A stretch of DNA of 13,230 nt from Micrococcales bacterium (GTDB lineage Bacteria; Actinomycetota; Actinomycetes; Actinomycetales; Dermatophilaceae): positions 1-13,230 of the forward strand of contig JAKDLQ010000040.1 in NCBI GenBank assembly GCA_030452775.1. Direction: 5' to 3'. Positions within the stretch are counted from its first letter, which is position 1. Each line of letters starts with the position of its first letter. The position numbers were made by a program, and so were the translations under genes. Below, one piece after another: positions 1 through 6,618 of this stretch. The notes beneath the pieces were generated by a model, which ran no database searches, was not told the origin of the DNA, and saw only the letters and a program-made list of their open reading frames with translations.

Positions 1-84
1 GAACTCGCCGGCGAACCGCCCCCACAGCGATGGGGTGTTGACCGCCAGGGCCCGTTCGCAGCAGCCTCCCAGGCCGCCTGACAT
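1..84 (-). CDS. Possible start of an unidentified ORF running off the left edge
   Basis: A reading frame begins at ATG (complement of 82-84) and stays open to the window edge, giving 28 residues starting MSGGLGGCCERALAV and containing NTPSLWGRF. Its third codon positions are mostly G or C (24 of 28), as expected for coding sequence here. Against it: there is no convincing ribosome binding site, and the start codon lies inside a hairpin just downstream of the methyltransferase gene. I do not recognise the protein. It may be a chance open frame. Confidence 0.2.
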   Translation of the reverse strand, partial: MSGGLGGCCERALAVNTPSLWGRFAGEF

Positions 85-99
85 GCTTTGTCAACAGGC
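76..99 (-). terminator. Terminator-like hairpin downstream of the methyltransferase gene
   Basis: TGACA (79-83) and TGTCA (89-93) are perfect inverted arms around a five-base loop. The stem extends with GCC (76-78) pairing GGC (97-99) across a three-base bulge. It lies about 20 bases past the stop of the minus-strand methyltransferase gene, where a terminator is expected. There is no T-run, so intrinsic termination is only plausible. Confidence 0.3.
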
Positions 100-117
100 T
101 CTAAGACACCTTCTGGC

Positions 118-1167
118 TCACGCCTGGGCGCCCAGAGCGACAATGTGGTCGGGGAGTCGCTCGTTGTCGCCGTACAGGAAGTGGTTGTGCATGTTCTCGG
201 AGAACCGGCTGGCCTCGGTGGTGCGCCCGACGGCCTCGGCCACCTGGCGGACCAGAATCGGCGAGGCCCCGCAGCAGACACCCAGGTAGCGGATGCCCAG
301 CTCGAAGGCTTCGCTGGCGAACGCGCCGACCTCGTACCGGTTGGCGTAGAGCGGGTCCAACGCAGTGGGGAACGCCCGGCCGTGGGGCGAGGGCACGCTG
401 GCCCGGTCGTCGCTGAGATTGAAGAAGGTCGGTTCCTCGGCGGTCGTCCGGTAGGGGATCGGGAGCGCCCCGACATGGCAGGAGACGGCGGCCCGGATCT
501 GGCGCAGCCACGGCATCATCGTCTCCGGGCCGCGGAAGCAGTTCATGCCCACCACGTCCGCACCCGCCTGCTCCAGCCGTTGGCAGGTCTCGACGATCCC
601 GACACCGTCGGCCATCTCATCCAGGGCCATCGGCGCGATGGTGAGCACGACGGGCAGTCCGGTCGCCTTGGCGACCTCGAGCGCGGCGAGCGCCTCTCCG
701 GCGTAGTAGAAGGTCTCGCCGATGATCAGGTCGGCGCCGCCGTCGACGGCCCAGCCCACCATCTCCTCGAACATGCTCCGCACCTCGGCCTGGCGGCCGG
801 TGTGCGCCGGGTCCCAGATGTTGGTGTTCGAGATGTTGCCCGCCATCAGGTCACCGGGTCGGGCGTCAGCCACGCTGCGGGCGATCTGGAGAGCGGCCCG
901 GTTCAGCGGCTCGAGCAGGTCCTCCTTGCCGATGACCCGCATCTTCTCGCGGTGGCCGTTGTAGGTGAAGGCCTCGACGATGTCAGACCCGGCGCGCTGG
1001 TAGTCGATGTGCAGCGTCCGGAGGGCATCCGGGTATTCGAGGGCGACCTCCGGTACGAACTCGCCGGCGCTGAGGTAGCCGCGTCGCTCCAGCTCGAACA
1101 GGAAGCCCTCGGCGCAGATGACGGGTCCTACGTCCAGGCGCTCGGTCAGGTTCTTGCTCTCGGTCAT
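118..1167 (-). CDS. Betaine-homocysteine S-methyltransferase family protein (Zn-dependent homocysteine methyltransferase)
   Basis: A 349-residue cytosolic protein of the homocysteine S-methyltransferase (pfam S-methyl_trans) TIM-barrel family. It resembles vertebrate BHMT along its length, including FLFELERRGYL near residue 22 and the ALDPLYANRYEV to GIRYLGVCCG stretch at 269-290. The three zinc ligands are visible: Cys210 in GMNC and Cys288-Cys289 in GVCCG. Glu151 (GETF) matches a conserved active-site Glu. The family moves a methyl group from betaine or another onium donor to homocysteine, making methionine without B12. The Asp-Gly of human BHMT near the N-terminus is Ala-Glu-Gly here, so the methyl donor may differ from betaine. 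The ATG start is set by AAAGGAG about 8 bases upstream. The gene sits downstream of a cobalamin riboswitch on the same strand. Family assignment is firm; the donor is inferred. Confidence 0.87.
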   Translation of the reverse strand: MTESKNLTERLDVGPVICAEGFLFELERRGYLSAGEFVPEVALEYPDALRTLHIDYQRAGSDIVEAFTYNGHREKMRVIGKEDLLEPLNRAALQIARSVADARPGDLMAGNISNTNIWDPAHTGRQAEVRSMFEEMVGWAVDGGADLIIGETFYYAGEALAALEVAKATGLPVVLTIAPMALDEMADGVGIVETCQRLEQAGADVVGMNCFRGPETMMPWLRQIRAAVSCHVGALPIPYRTTAEEPTFFNLSDDRASVPSPHGRAFPTALDPLYANRYEVGAFASEAFELGIRYLGVCCGASPILVRQVAEAVGRTTEASRFSENMHNHFLYGDNERLPDHIVALGAQA

Positions 1168-1256
1168 GTGGTGCTCCTTTGGTGGCTAAGGGTCGGGTCG
1201 TCGCAGGCGGGAGCGGCATGCGGTGCATTGACGGCTGTACAGATGGCAGCCCTCGA

Positions 1257-1280
1257 CAGGGTTCGCCTCTGGCGACCCTG
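1257..1280 (-). terminator. Hairpin in the riboswitch expression platform (possible conditional terminator)
   Basis: CAGGGTTCGCC (1257-1267) and GGCGACCCTG (1271-1280) form a ten-base-pair GC-rich stem with one bulged base and a TCT loop. It lies between the riboswitch 3' end and the methyltransferase start, where an expression platform is expected. No U-tract follows, so this could be an actinobacterial U-less terminator or another structural switch. Its role is inferred from position. Confidence 0.4.
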
Positions 1281-1347
1281 CTCTTCAGCGCATGCACGGT
1301 TCCTCGGCACAGGCCCTCTCCATCCCTCGTGGATCGGCACTACACGA

Positions 1348-1493
1348 CGATGCAGGCGGTCTCCTGACTCCCAGGTCCAACGCTCTCTCCCAGCCTTACC
1401 AAGCCCTGCGGCTGCGGCGACATGGGTTCGAGTTGCCTGGTCACAGTGGCGGAGACGGTGTCGGGCTTGCACCGACCTACCGGTTCTGCGTCG
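1348..1493 (-). promoter_or_regulatory. Cobalamin (adenosylcobalamin-class) riboswitch
   Basis: Read on the minus strand, the hallmark elements appear in order. A P1 5' strand CGACGCAG (1486-1493) pairs at all but one position with CTGCATCG (1348-1355). The conserved core GGTGCAAGCCC is at 1463-1473, CCGCCACTG at 1444-1452, and the B12 box GTCAGGAGACCGCC at 1355-1368, one base shorter than consensus in its variable part. Length (about 146 nt) and element spacing fit the family. It is about 180 nt upstream of the methyltransferase start. Such elements usually lower expression of the downstream gene when B12 is abundant. Confidence 0.87.
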
Positions 1494-1501
1494 CCAATGC
1501 C

Positions 1502-1530
1502 AGTCTAGCCCAGAAGGTTGGCCCTTCTGG
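1502..1530 (-). promoter_or_regulatory. Candidate promoter with overlapping inverted repeat, upstream of the riboswitch
   Basis: On the minus strand TAGACT (1502-1507) fits the actinobacterial TAnnnT -10 pattern and would start transcription close to the first base of riboswitch P1. In place of a recognisable -35 there is a perfect inverted repeat: CCAGAAGG (1510-1517) and CCTTCTGG (1523-1530) around five bases. Such a repeat could be a regulator-binding site or an upstream terminator stem. Confidence 0.4.
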
Positions 1531-1669
1531 TGCCTCGCCACGTTGAGTTGGATCGGTACCAGCCTGCTGCTCACCGCCTCGACGGCGTCCGGCCTTGTTG
1601 TACCCAGGCGCGCCGGTGGGCCACAAAGCCACAAGAGTTAAAAATCTACGGCAAGGGTGGGTATGCCGC

Positions 1670-1896
1670 TCACCTCACTCGATCGGGTCCCAGCGGGTTG
1701 GCGAGCGTGCGCAGCTCCACCAGCAGCGCCGGCAGCTGCTGAGTCAGCGTCTCGGCCATCCCAGCCACCTGGGCGTGGATCTCACAGGCCCGCGCCCGGG
1801 TATCGCGCGGCAGTCCATGAGGCTGGGGGGTGAGGGCTGTGGCCGGCGTCGCGATGTGAGTCTTCAGCGCAGCACCTGGATGTCAGTGGGTTCCAT
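1670..1896 (-). pseudogene. Frameshifted small ORF downstream of the universal stress protein gene
   Basis: An ATG (complement of 1894-1896), preceded by GAGG, starts a frame reading MEPTDIQVLR and then stops. The reading frame offset by one then runs open with strong G/C third positions to a TGA at 1670-1672, containing HIATPATAL and later MAETLTQQLPALLVELRTLA. One missing base near the first stop would join them into a protein of about 75 residues, mostly helical and without membrane segments. It begins 21 bp after the USP stop on the same strand, so it was probably co-transcribed. I do not recognise the product. It may be a decayed gene, a sequencing error, or two unrelated frames. Confidence 0.4.
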
Positions 1897-1917
1897 TGGT
1901 CCTCGACCCTGGCGACC

Positions 1918-2802
1918 TCAGTCCGAGCGGGGGATCACGATGACTGGTACCGGTGAGTTGCGGATGATCCGAGCGGCCGTGGAGCCGACGAACACTCGGG
2001 TAAGGGGAGCCATACGGCTCGACCCGACCGCGAGCACCTCGCCGTCCAGCCAACCGATCCCATCCAGCGCCTCGTACCAGTCTCGACCGTCGGCCATCAG
2101 GACCTCGCTGGGAGACGAGACGTCATCGAACCCGGCCAGGTCATGCACCGCCGCCTCTTGGCGTTCGCGGGCCTGCTTCTTCCACGCATCGATAATGGCA
2201 TCCTCAATATGCAGCCCGGCCCTTGGCGGGTACATGGTGCGGCCCCGCACCGCGAAGGTGACCACGCGCAGATCCGCTCCCAGCGCGTGGGTCACCCGGG
2301 CAGTGGACAGCAGAACGCCGGCAGCGGACTCGGTATCGTTAGTCGCCACGGTCACCCGGGTAACCTTCATGTCCGGCGCGACGCGGTACCCGCGAGGCGC
2401 AAGTGCGATCGGCACCTCCGAGCTGTGCAGGAGCCGGTCAGTGACCGAGCCCGCGGCGATGTGACCCCACGGGCCGTTGGCCGCGGATCCGCAGACGAGC
2501 ACTCGTGCGGATTGAGCCGCTGCCTCGTCCAACAACACGCTGGCCACCGACCGGCCGGTACGGACCACGAAGTCCACCTCGTCGCCGAGGACCTCGCGCA
2601 CTTCTAGTCGCGCCTGATCGGCAAGCCCCGAGAGACCTCGTGAGTAGTCGTCATCGCCTCGGGACAGCCCCGGCAGTTGCCAACGGTTGTAGATCGCGCA
2701 GCACACCACCAGGGGCTCGTCAAGGGAATGGGCGACCTGTCTGCCCAGATACAGCCCCCCGGGTCCGCGCGCGTCAGGACCATGCGCCACCAGGATCGTC
2801 AC
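1918..2802 (-). CDS. Universal stress protein with two tandem UspA domains
   Basis: A 294-residue cytosolic protein. The first Usp domain covers about residues 1-137 and opens with the typical beta strand MTILVAHG; the second covers about 147-292. Each ends with the family's nucleotide-binding segment: GSAANGPWGHIAAGSV (105-120) followed by SSEVPIALAPRG, and GSSRMAPLTRVFVGST (260-275) followed by NSPVPVIVIPR. The G-x2-G part of the ATP loop is imperfect in both, while the closing GS(T/V) is kept, so nucleotide binding is likely but not certain. The GTG start overlaps the upstream frame's stop (GTGA) and has GGAGGGG 6-7 bases ahead, indicating translational coupling. A candidate promoter lies about 160 bp upstream. 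The exact stress or ligand is unknown. Confidence 0.9.
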   Translation of the reverse strand: MTILVAHGPDARGPGGLYLGRQVAHSLDEPLVVCCAIYNRWQLPGLSRGDDDYSRGLSGLADQARLEVREVLGDEVDFVVRTGRSVASVLLDEAAAQSARVLVCGSAANGPWGHIAAGSVTDRLLHSSEVPIALAPRGYRVAPDMKVTRVTVATNDTESAAGVLLSTARVTHALGADLRVVTFAVRGRTMYPPRAGLHIEDAIIDAWKKQARERQEAAVHDLAGFDDVSSPSEVLMADGRDWYEALDGIGWLDGEVLAVGSSRMAPLTRVFVGSTAARIIRNSPVPVIVIPRSD

Positions 2803-2957
2803 CGCGGTTCCCCTCCGGAAGGATCAGTTGCTGCCGCGGCCTGCGCCGCAACTCGGTCGCGCATCTCGAGTTTGGAGTGCTTGATGCCGTAGGTGAAGTA
2901 GATCACGAGCACGACCGCGACCCAGGCGAGGAACACGAGCCAGGTCACCGGCGGCAA
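2799..2957 (-). pseudogene. C-terminal remnant of an APC-family amino acid permease, possibly a small one-TM protein
   Basis: The frame encodes GLPPVTWLVFLAWVAVVLV followed by IYFTYGIKHSKLEMRDR and an Ala-rich tail. This is the last transmembrane helix and exit motif typical of APC-superfamily amino acid permeases (x-TW-x-x-F-x-x-W ... VIYF-x-YG-x-x-HS). About 50 residues remain of a protein normally near 450-500. Farther upstream the frame continues to an ATG at 3029, but those residues do not look like permease, so a deletion junction probably lies near 2955. The stop overlaps the USP start by four bases. Permease-USP gene pairs are a known arrangement. A GTG or TTG start near 2946-2957 could still yield a single-helix peptide. 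Confidence 0.55.
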
Positions 2958-2964
2958 GCCGGCG

Positions 2965-2993
2965 ACGCTAGACTCCACGCCCGTCCATGTCGA
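2965..2993 (-). promoter_or_regulatory. Candidate promoter for the permease remnant and USP gene
   Basis: On the minus strand TCGACA (2988-2993; five of six matches to TTGACA) is separated by exactly 17 bases from TAGCGT (2965-2970), which fits TAnnnT. Transcription would begin near 2958, right at the inferred permease junction and about 155 bases before the USP start. This is a sequence match only. Confidence 0.4.
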
Positions 2994-3086
2994 ATGCACG
3001 GCCGAACTGATTCTTCGTGGCTCGCGCACGAGGGCTTCGTGAACGGATCAGTTTGCTCAAGCAACCGGAATCAGCTGTGTCACCGC

Positions 3087-3103
3087 TTCTCATTCACTGA
3101 GAA
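3087..3103. promoter_or_regulatory. Inverted repeat upstream of the hut operon (candidate operator)
   Basis: TTCTCA (3087-3092) and TGAGAA (3098-3103) are perfect inverted arms around five bases, about 80 bp before the hutH start. A shorter repeat, TTGCT and AGCAA around two bases, lies nearby at about 3053-3064. The surrounding 3040-3140 stretch is noticeably more AT-rich than its neighbours, as expected of a promoter region. No regulator gene is present in the window to match it. Confidence 0.3.
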
Positions 3104-3180
3104 TTGCGGATTGGCACCCCTGAAAATCTTCGCAACAGTGCACGTACGCCACCTCATGTTGTGGCGAGGAGAGAGGAAAC

Positions 3181-4875
3181 GTGGGTGACTCGGTTGTCGT
3201 CGGGGCCGGTGCCCTCACGCTCGACGGCCTCGTCGCGGTGTCACGACACGGAGCCCGGGTCGAGATCGACCCGAGCGTCGAGGCGGCGATGGCGCCGTCA
3301 CTTCAGTGGGTGCAGGATGCCGTCGCCGGGCGGCGCGATGACGTCGATGGGTCCGAGAGGGTCGATCCGATCTACAGCATCAACACCGGATTCGGCTCGC
3401 TCGCCGGCCGAGCCGCCTTCGAGCGTCCCGAGCAGGCGAGCGACCTGTCCCGCCGGCTCATCATCTCCAACGCGGCCGGCGTCGGCCGGCTCCTCGAGGA
3501 GGACGTCGTCCGGGCCGCGATGCTCATCCGGATCGCGAGCCTGACCCGCGGCTTCTCCGGGGTGCGCCCGCTCGTCGTCGAGCGCCTCACCGACATGCTC
3601 AACGCCCGCGTCCTGCCCGCGGTCCCGGAGTTCGGCAGTCTCGGCGCGAGCGGGGACCTGATCCCGCTCGCCCACCTCGCGATCGTGCTGTCTCGCTCGG
3701 GGGCGGACGATGACGGCGGCGAGGACCGGGAGGAGGACAGCGGCGAGGCGCTCGTGGACGGCCGGGTCGTCTCGGGCCTGGCGGCCATGCGCGGCGCCGG
3801 CCTCGAGCGGATCGTCCTTGGCCCCAAGGAGGGCCTCGGCCTGATCAACGGCACCTCGTTCTCCACCGCGATGGCCGCGCTCGCGATCTACGACGCGGAC
3901 ACGCTGGTGCGCACCTCCGAGGTGACCGCGGCGATGTCGATCGAGGCGTTGACCGGCTTCGGGGACGCATTCCTGGCCCACATCCACGACGCTCGTGGGC
4001 AGACCGGCCAGATCGCCACGGCAGCTCACCTGCGCGATCTACTCGCGGGCAGCGAGTTCATCGACGGCAGTGAGGCGACCGACCCGGTGCGCCAGCCTCC
4101 CCAGGATGCCTACTCCCTGCGGTGCGTGCCGCAGGTCCTCGGCCCGGTCCGGGACACCCTCGACTTCGTCCGCGGCATCGTCGAGCGGGAGATCACCGCC
4201 GCGACGGACAACCCGCTGATCTTCACCGACCTGCCCGACTCCCGCCGGCTCAAGGCGATCTCGGGTGGCAACTTCCACGCGGAGTACCTGGCCTTCGCCT
4301 CCGACTTCACCTCGATCGCCGTCACCGAGATCGGCAGCATCGCCGAGCGGCGCCTCTTCCGCCTCGATGACGGCAGGCTCAACCGGGGGCTTCCCGACAT
4401 GCTCGTCGACAGCGAGGACGTCGGCATGGACTGCGGCTACATGCTCCCGCAGTATCTTGCCGCGGCCCTGGTGTCCGACTGCAAGACGCTGGCCCACCCC
4501 GACAGCGTCGACTCCATCCCGACCTGCGCCAACCAGGAGGACCACGTCTCGATGGCCACCAACGCCGGCCGGCACGCCCGCCAGATCGTGGCCAACATCC
4601 AGCAGGTGGTCGGCATCGAGCTCGTCATGGCCGCTCAGGCCCTCGAGCTGCGCCTTCAGGTCTCCGGCAAGGACCACAGCGCCCTCTCGCCGGCCACCCG
4701 CGCAGTGCTCGACCTCGTCAGGTCCACTCCGACCAAGGACGGGCGCGAGATCACCCACCTCACCCGCGACGTCGTCATGTACCCCCGCATCCGCGCAGCC
4801 GCCGAGCTCGTCGCATCCGGCGCAGTCCTTGAAGCCGTCGTCAACCATCACCAGGAGAAGGAGCACCAGCCATGA
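3181..4875 (+). CDS. hutH: Histidine ammonia-lyase (histidase)
   Basis: A 564-residue cytosolic enzyme that removes ammonia from L-histidine to give urocanate, the first step of histidine degradation. The Ala156-Ser157-Gly158 triad in GSLGASGDLIPLAHLA self-cyclises to the MIO electrophile. Other family signatures are YSINTGFGSLA (Tyr65), the DNPLIF stretch, SGGNFHAEYLAFASDF, and HPDSVDSIPTCANQEDHVS. An acidic, probably flexible insertion follows the MIO region (residues about 174-189, many Asp and Glu). The length is somewhat above the usual 500-530, partly from this insertion and the C-terminus. The start is GTG, preceded by a purine-rich AGGAGAGAGG. It is the first gene of a four-gene operon and overlaps hutU by four bases (ATGA). 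Aromatic amino acid lyases share the fold, but the hut context makes histidase the clear choice. Confidence 0.95.
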   Translation: MGDSVVVGAGALTLDGLVAVSRHGARVEIDPSVEAAMAPSLQWVQDAVAGRRDDVDGSERVDPIYSINTGFGSLAGRAAFERPEQASDLSRRLIISNAAGVGRLLEEDVVRAAMLIRIASLTRGFSGVRPLVVERLTDMLNARVLPAVPEFGSLGASGDLIPLAHLAIVLSRSGADDDGGEDREEDSGEALVDGRVVSGLAAMRGAGLERIVLGPKEGLGLINGTSFSTAMAALAIYDADTLVRTSEVTAAMSIEALTGFGDAFLAHIHDARGQTGQIATAAHLRDLLAGSEFIDGSEATDPVRQPPQDAYSLRCVPQVLGPVRDTLDFVRGIVEREITAATDNPLIFTDLPDSRRLKAISGGNFHAEYLAFASDFTSIAVTEIGSIAERRLFRLDDGRLNRGLPDMLVDSEDVGMDCGYMLPQYLAAALVSDCKTLAHPDSVDSIPTCANQEDHVSMATNAGRHARQIVANIQQVVGIELVMAAQALELRLQVSGKDHSALSPATRAVLDLVRSTPTKDGREITHLTRDVVMYPRIRAAAELVASGAVLEAVVNHHQEKEHQP

Positions 4876-6614
4876 GCGCCGAAGCCCCTCGCAAGACCGA
4901 GCACATGTCCGTCAGCGATGCCTCGTTCACCAAGAAGGACGTGGTCCGCAACATCACCGCCCAGCGCGGGGACACCTTGCGCTGCAGGGGTTGGAAGCAG
5001 GAGACGATCTTGCGGATGCTCGAGAACAACATGGAGGTCGCCGAGCACCCCGACCAGCTCGTCGTCTACGGGGGCATCGGCAAGGCGGCCCGGAACTGGG
5101 AGTCCTACCACGCCATCGTCGAGTCGCTGACCAGCCTTGAGGATGATGAGACCCTGGTGGTGCAGTCGGGGATGCCGGTCGCCGTCTTCGCGACCCACGA
5201 GCTGGCTCCCCGTGTCGTGATGGCGACGACGAACTTCGTTCGCCCGTCGTGGCAGCGCTTCTATGAGCTGCAGGACCAGAACCTGACGATCTTTGCGCAG
5301 TACACGGCGGCGCCGTGGGAGTACATCGGCACCCAGGGCGTCATCCAGGGCACCTTCGAGACGCTCCGCTCGGTCGCCAACGTCCACCTCGACGGCAGCT
5401 GGGAGGGCAAGGTCCTGCTTTGCGCCGGGATGGGCGGCATGGGTGGCAACCAGCCGCGCGCCATGACGATGCTCGGAGGGGTGGCAGTCTGCGCCGACGT
5501 CGATGAGCGGATCATCAACAACCGCCTCAAGGTCGGCTACGCCGACGTGCTCGCCGACTCGATCCCGCACGCTCTGGAGCTGGCGCGCGAGGCAGCCGAT
5601 GCGAAGCGTCCGCTCGGGATCACTGTCGTGGCCAACGCCACCGAGCTGTTCGAGTACGCCCTCGAGCACGATTTCCGGCCCGACGTCGTCACCGAGATGA
5701 CCCCGGCCCACGACCCGCTGGCCTATGTCCCGATCGGGCACACGGTCTACGAGGCCGAGGAGTACCGCAAGCGCGACCGCGACGCCTACTTCGCCGAGTC
5801 GCGCCAGGCGATGGCGCGACAGCTGAAGGCGATGAACGCCTTCTACGACCTGTGCGTTCCGACCTTCGAGTACGGCAACCAGATCCGGCGCGAGAGCGAG
5901 CTCGCCGGCTTCGAGGACGCCTACAAGATTCCCGGCTTCGTCTCGGCCTACCTGCGTCCACTCTTCCTCGAGGGCCGTGGCCCGTTCCGCTGGACCTGCG
6001 CGTCTGGCGACCCGGCCGACCTGGCCCGCCTCGATGACCTGGTCCTCGAGCTGTTCGCCGACGACGAGCTGGTCACCCGCTGGATCACGCTGGCCCGCCA
6101 GCACGTGCCGATCGAGGCGCTGCCGGCGCGCGTGTGCTACCTCGGCTTCGGGCAGCGCAAGAAGTTCGGCCTGGCCGTCAACGAGCTCATCAAGAGCGGC
6201 GAGGTCAAGGGCCCGGTGGCGTTCTCCAGGGACAACCTCGACTCCGGCTCGATCATCAACCCGACCTTCGAGTCGGAGGACATGCCCGACGGCTCCGATT
6301 TCATTTCCGACTGGCCCTACCTCAACGGCCTGCTCAACGCCTCGTCCATGTGCGACCTCATCGCGATCCAGGCCAACTACGCGATGGGTGACTCCGTCCA
6401 CACCGGGGTGACGATGATCGCCGACGGCACCGACATCGCCGCCTTCCGCCTCAAGGCCGCCCTGACGGTCGACAGCGGCATCGGGGTCGTGCGCCACGGG
6501 CAGGCCGGCTACGACCGCGCCCGCGAGGTCGCCACCACCCTCGGCCCGGACGAGGGCCTGTCCGTCCCGCTGTGGTGGACCCGTGAGGCGACCTTCGGAC
6601 CAGAGGATGCCTGA
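4872..6614 (+). CDS. hutU: Urocanate hydratase (urocanase), divergent subtype
   Basis: A 580-residue cytosolic NAD-dependent enzyme converting urocanate to 4-imidazolone-5-propionate. Family marks include the N-terminal RGWKQETILRMLENN, the VVYGG segment, MATTNFVRPSWQ, the NAD-binding GMGGMGGNQPRA (about 190-201), CASGDPADL (about 375) and the SRDNLDSGSIINP stretch. The C-terminal third is unusual: where typical urocanases read a Gly-rich HHGGGVG followed by a Ser-His-Gly segment, this one reads SSMCDLIAIQANYAMGDS. It also ends in a short tail with WWTREATFGPEDA. This suggests a distinct subfamily; activity is inferred from context. The ATG overlaps the hutH stop and has AAGGAG eight bases upstream. 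Confidence 0.92.
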   Translation: MSAEAPRKTEHMSVSDASFTKKDVVRNITAQRGDTLRCRGWKQETILRMLENNMEVAEHPDQLVVYGGIGKAARNWESYHAIVESLTSLEDDETLVVQSGMPVAVFATHELAPRVVMATTNFVRPSWQRFYELQDQNLTIFAQYTAAPWEYIGTQGVIQGTFETLRSVANVHLDGSWEGKVLLCAGMGGMGGNQPRAMTMLGGVAVCADVDERIINNRLKVGYADVLADSIPHALELAREAADAKRPLGITVVANATELFEYALEHDFRPDVVTEMTPAHDPLAYVPIGHTVYEAEEYRKRDRDAYFAESRQAMARQLKAMNAFYDLCVPTFEYGNQIRRESELAGFEDAYKIPGFVSAYLRPLFLEGRGPFRWTCASGDPADLARLDDLVLELFADDELVTRWITLARQHVPIEALPARVCYLGFGQRKKFGLAVNELIKSGEVKGPVAFSRDNLDSGSIINPTFESEDMPDGSDFISDWPYLNGLLNASSMCDLIAIQANYAMGDSVHTGVTMIADGTDIAAFRLKAALTVDSGIGVVRHGQAGYDRAREVATTLGPDEGLSVPLWWTREATFGPEDA

Positions 6615-6618
6615 GCCG

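Larger units (their letters stand above)
1168..1669. other. Intergenic region, about 500 bp, holding the B12-riboswitch leader
   Basis: No protein-coding frame here is credible; the open frames crossing it are out-of-phase extensions of antisense frames. On the minus strand it holds, in transcription order, an inverted repeat (1510-1530), a -10-like box (1502-1507), a cobalamin riboswitch (about 1348-1493), a terminator-like hairpin (1257-1280) and the ribosome binding site of the methyltransferase gene (about 1173-1179). I see nothing interpretable in 1535-1669. Confidence 0.7.

Noticed and set aside
1..13. 13-base match between the left edge and 1057-1069
   Set aside because: It is short, GC-rich and inside a coding motif in only one copy; consistent with chance.
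88..1641. 517-residue plus-strand open frame
   Set aside because: It is the antisense shadow of the methyltransferase gene and its riboswitch leader, with no family resemblance; long antisense frames are expected at this GC content.
2955..3029. N-terminal part of the frame before the permease tail
   Set aside because: Its residues do not resemble permease and it contains the candidate promoter, so it is probably not translated.
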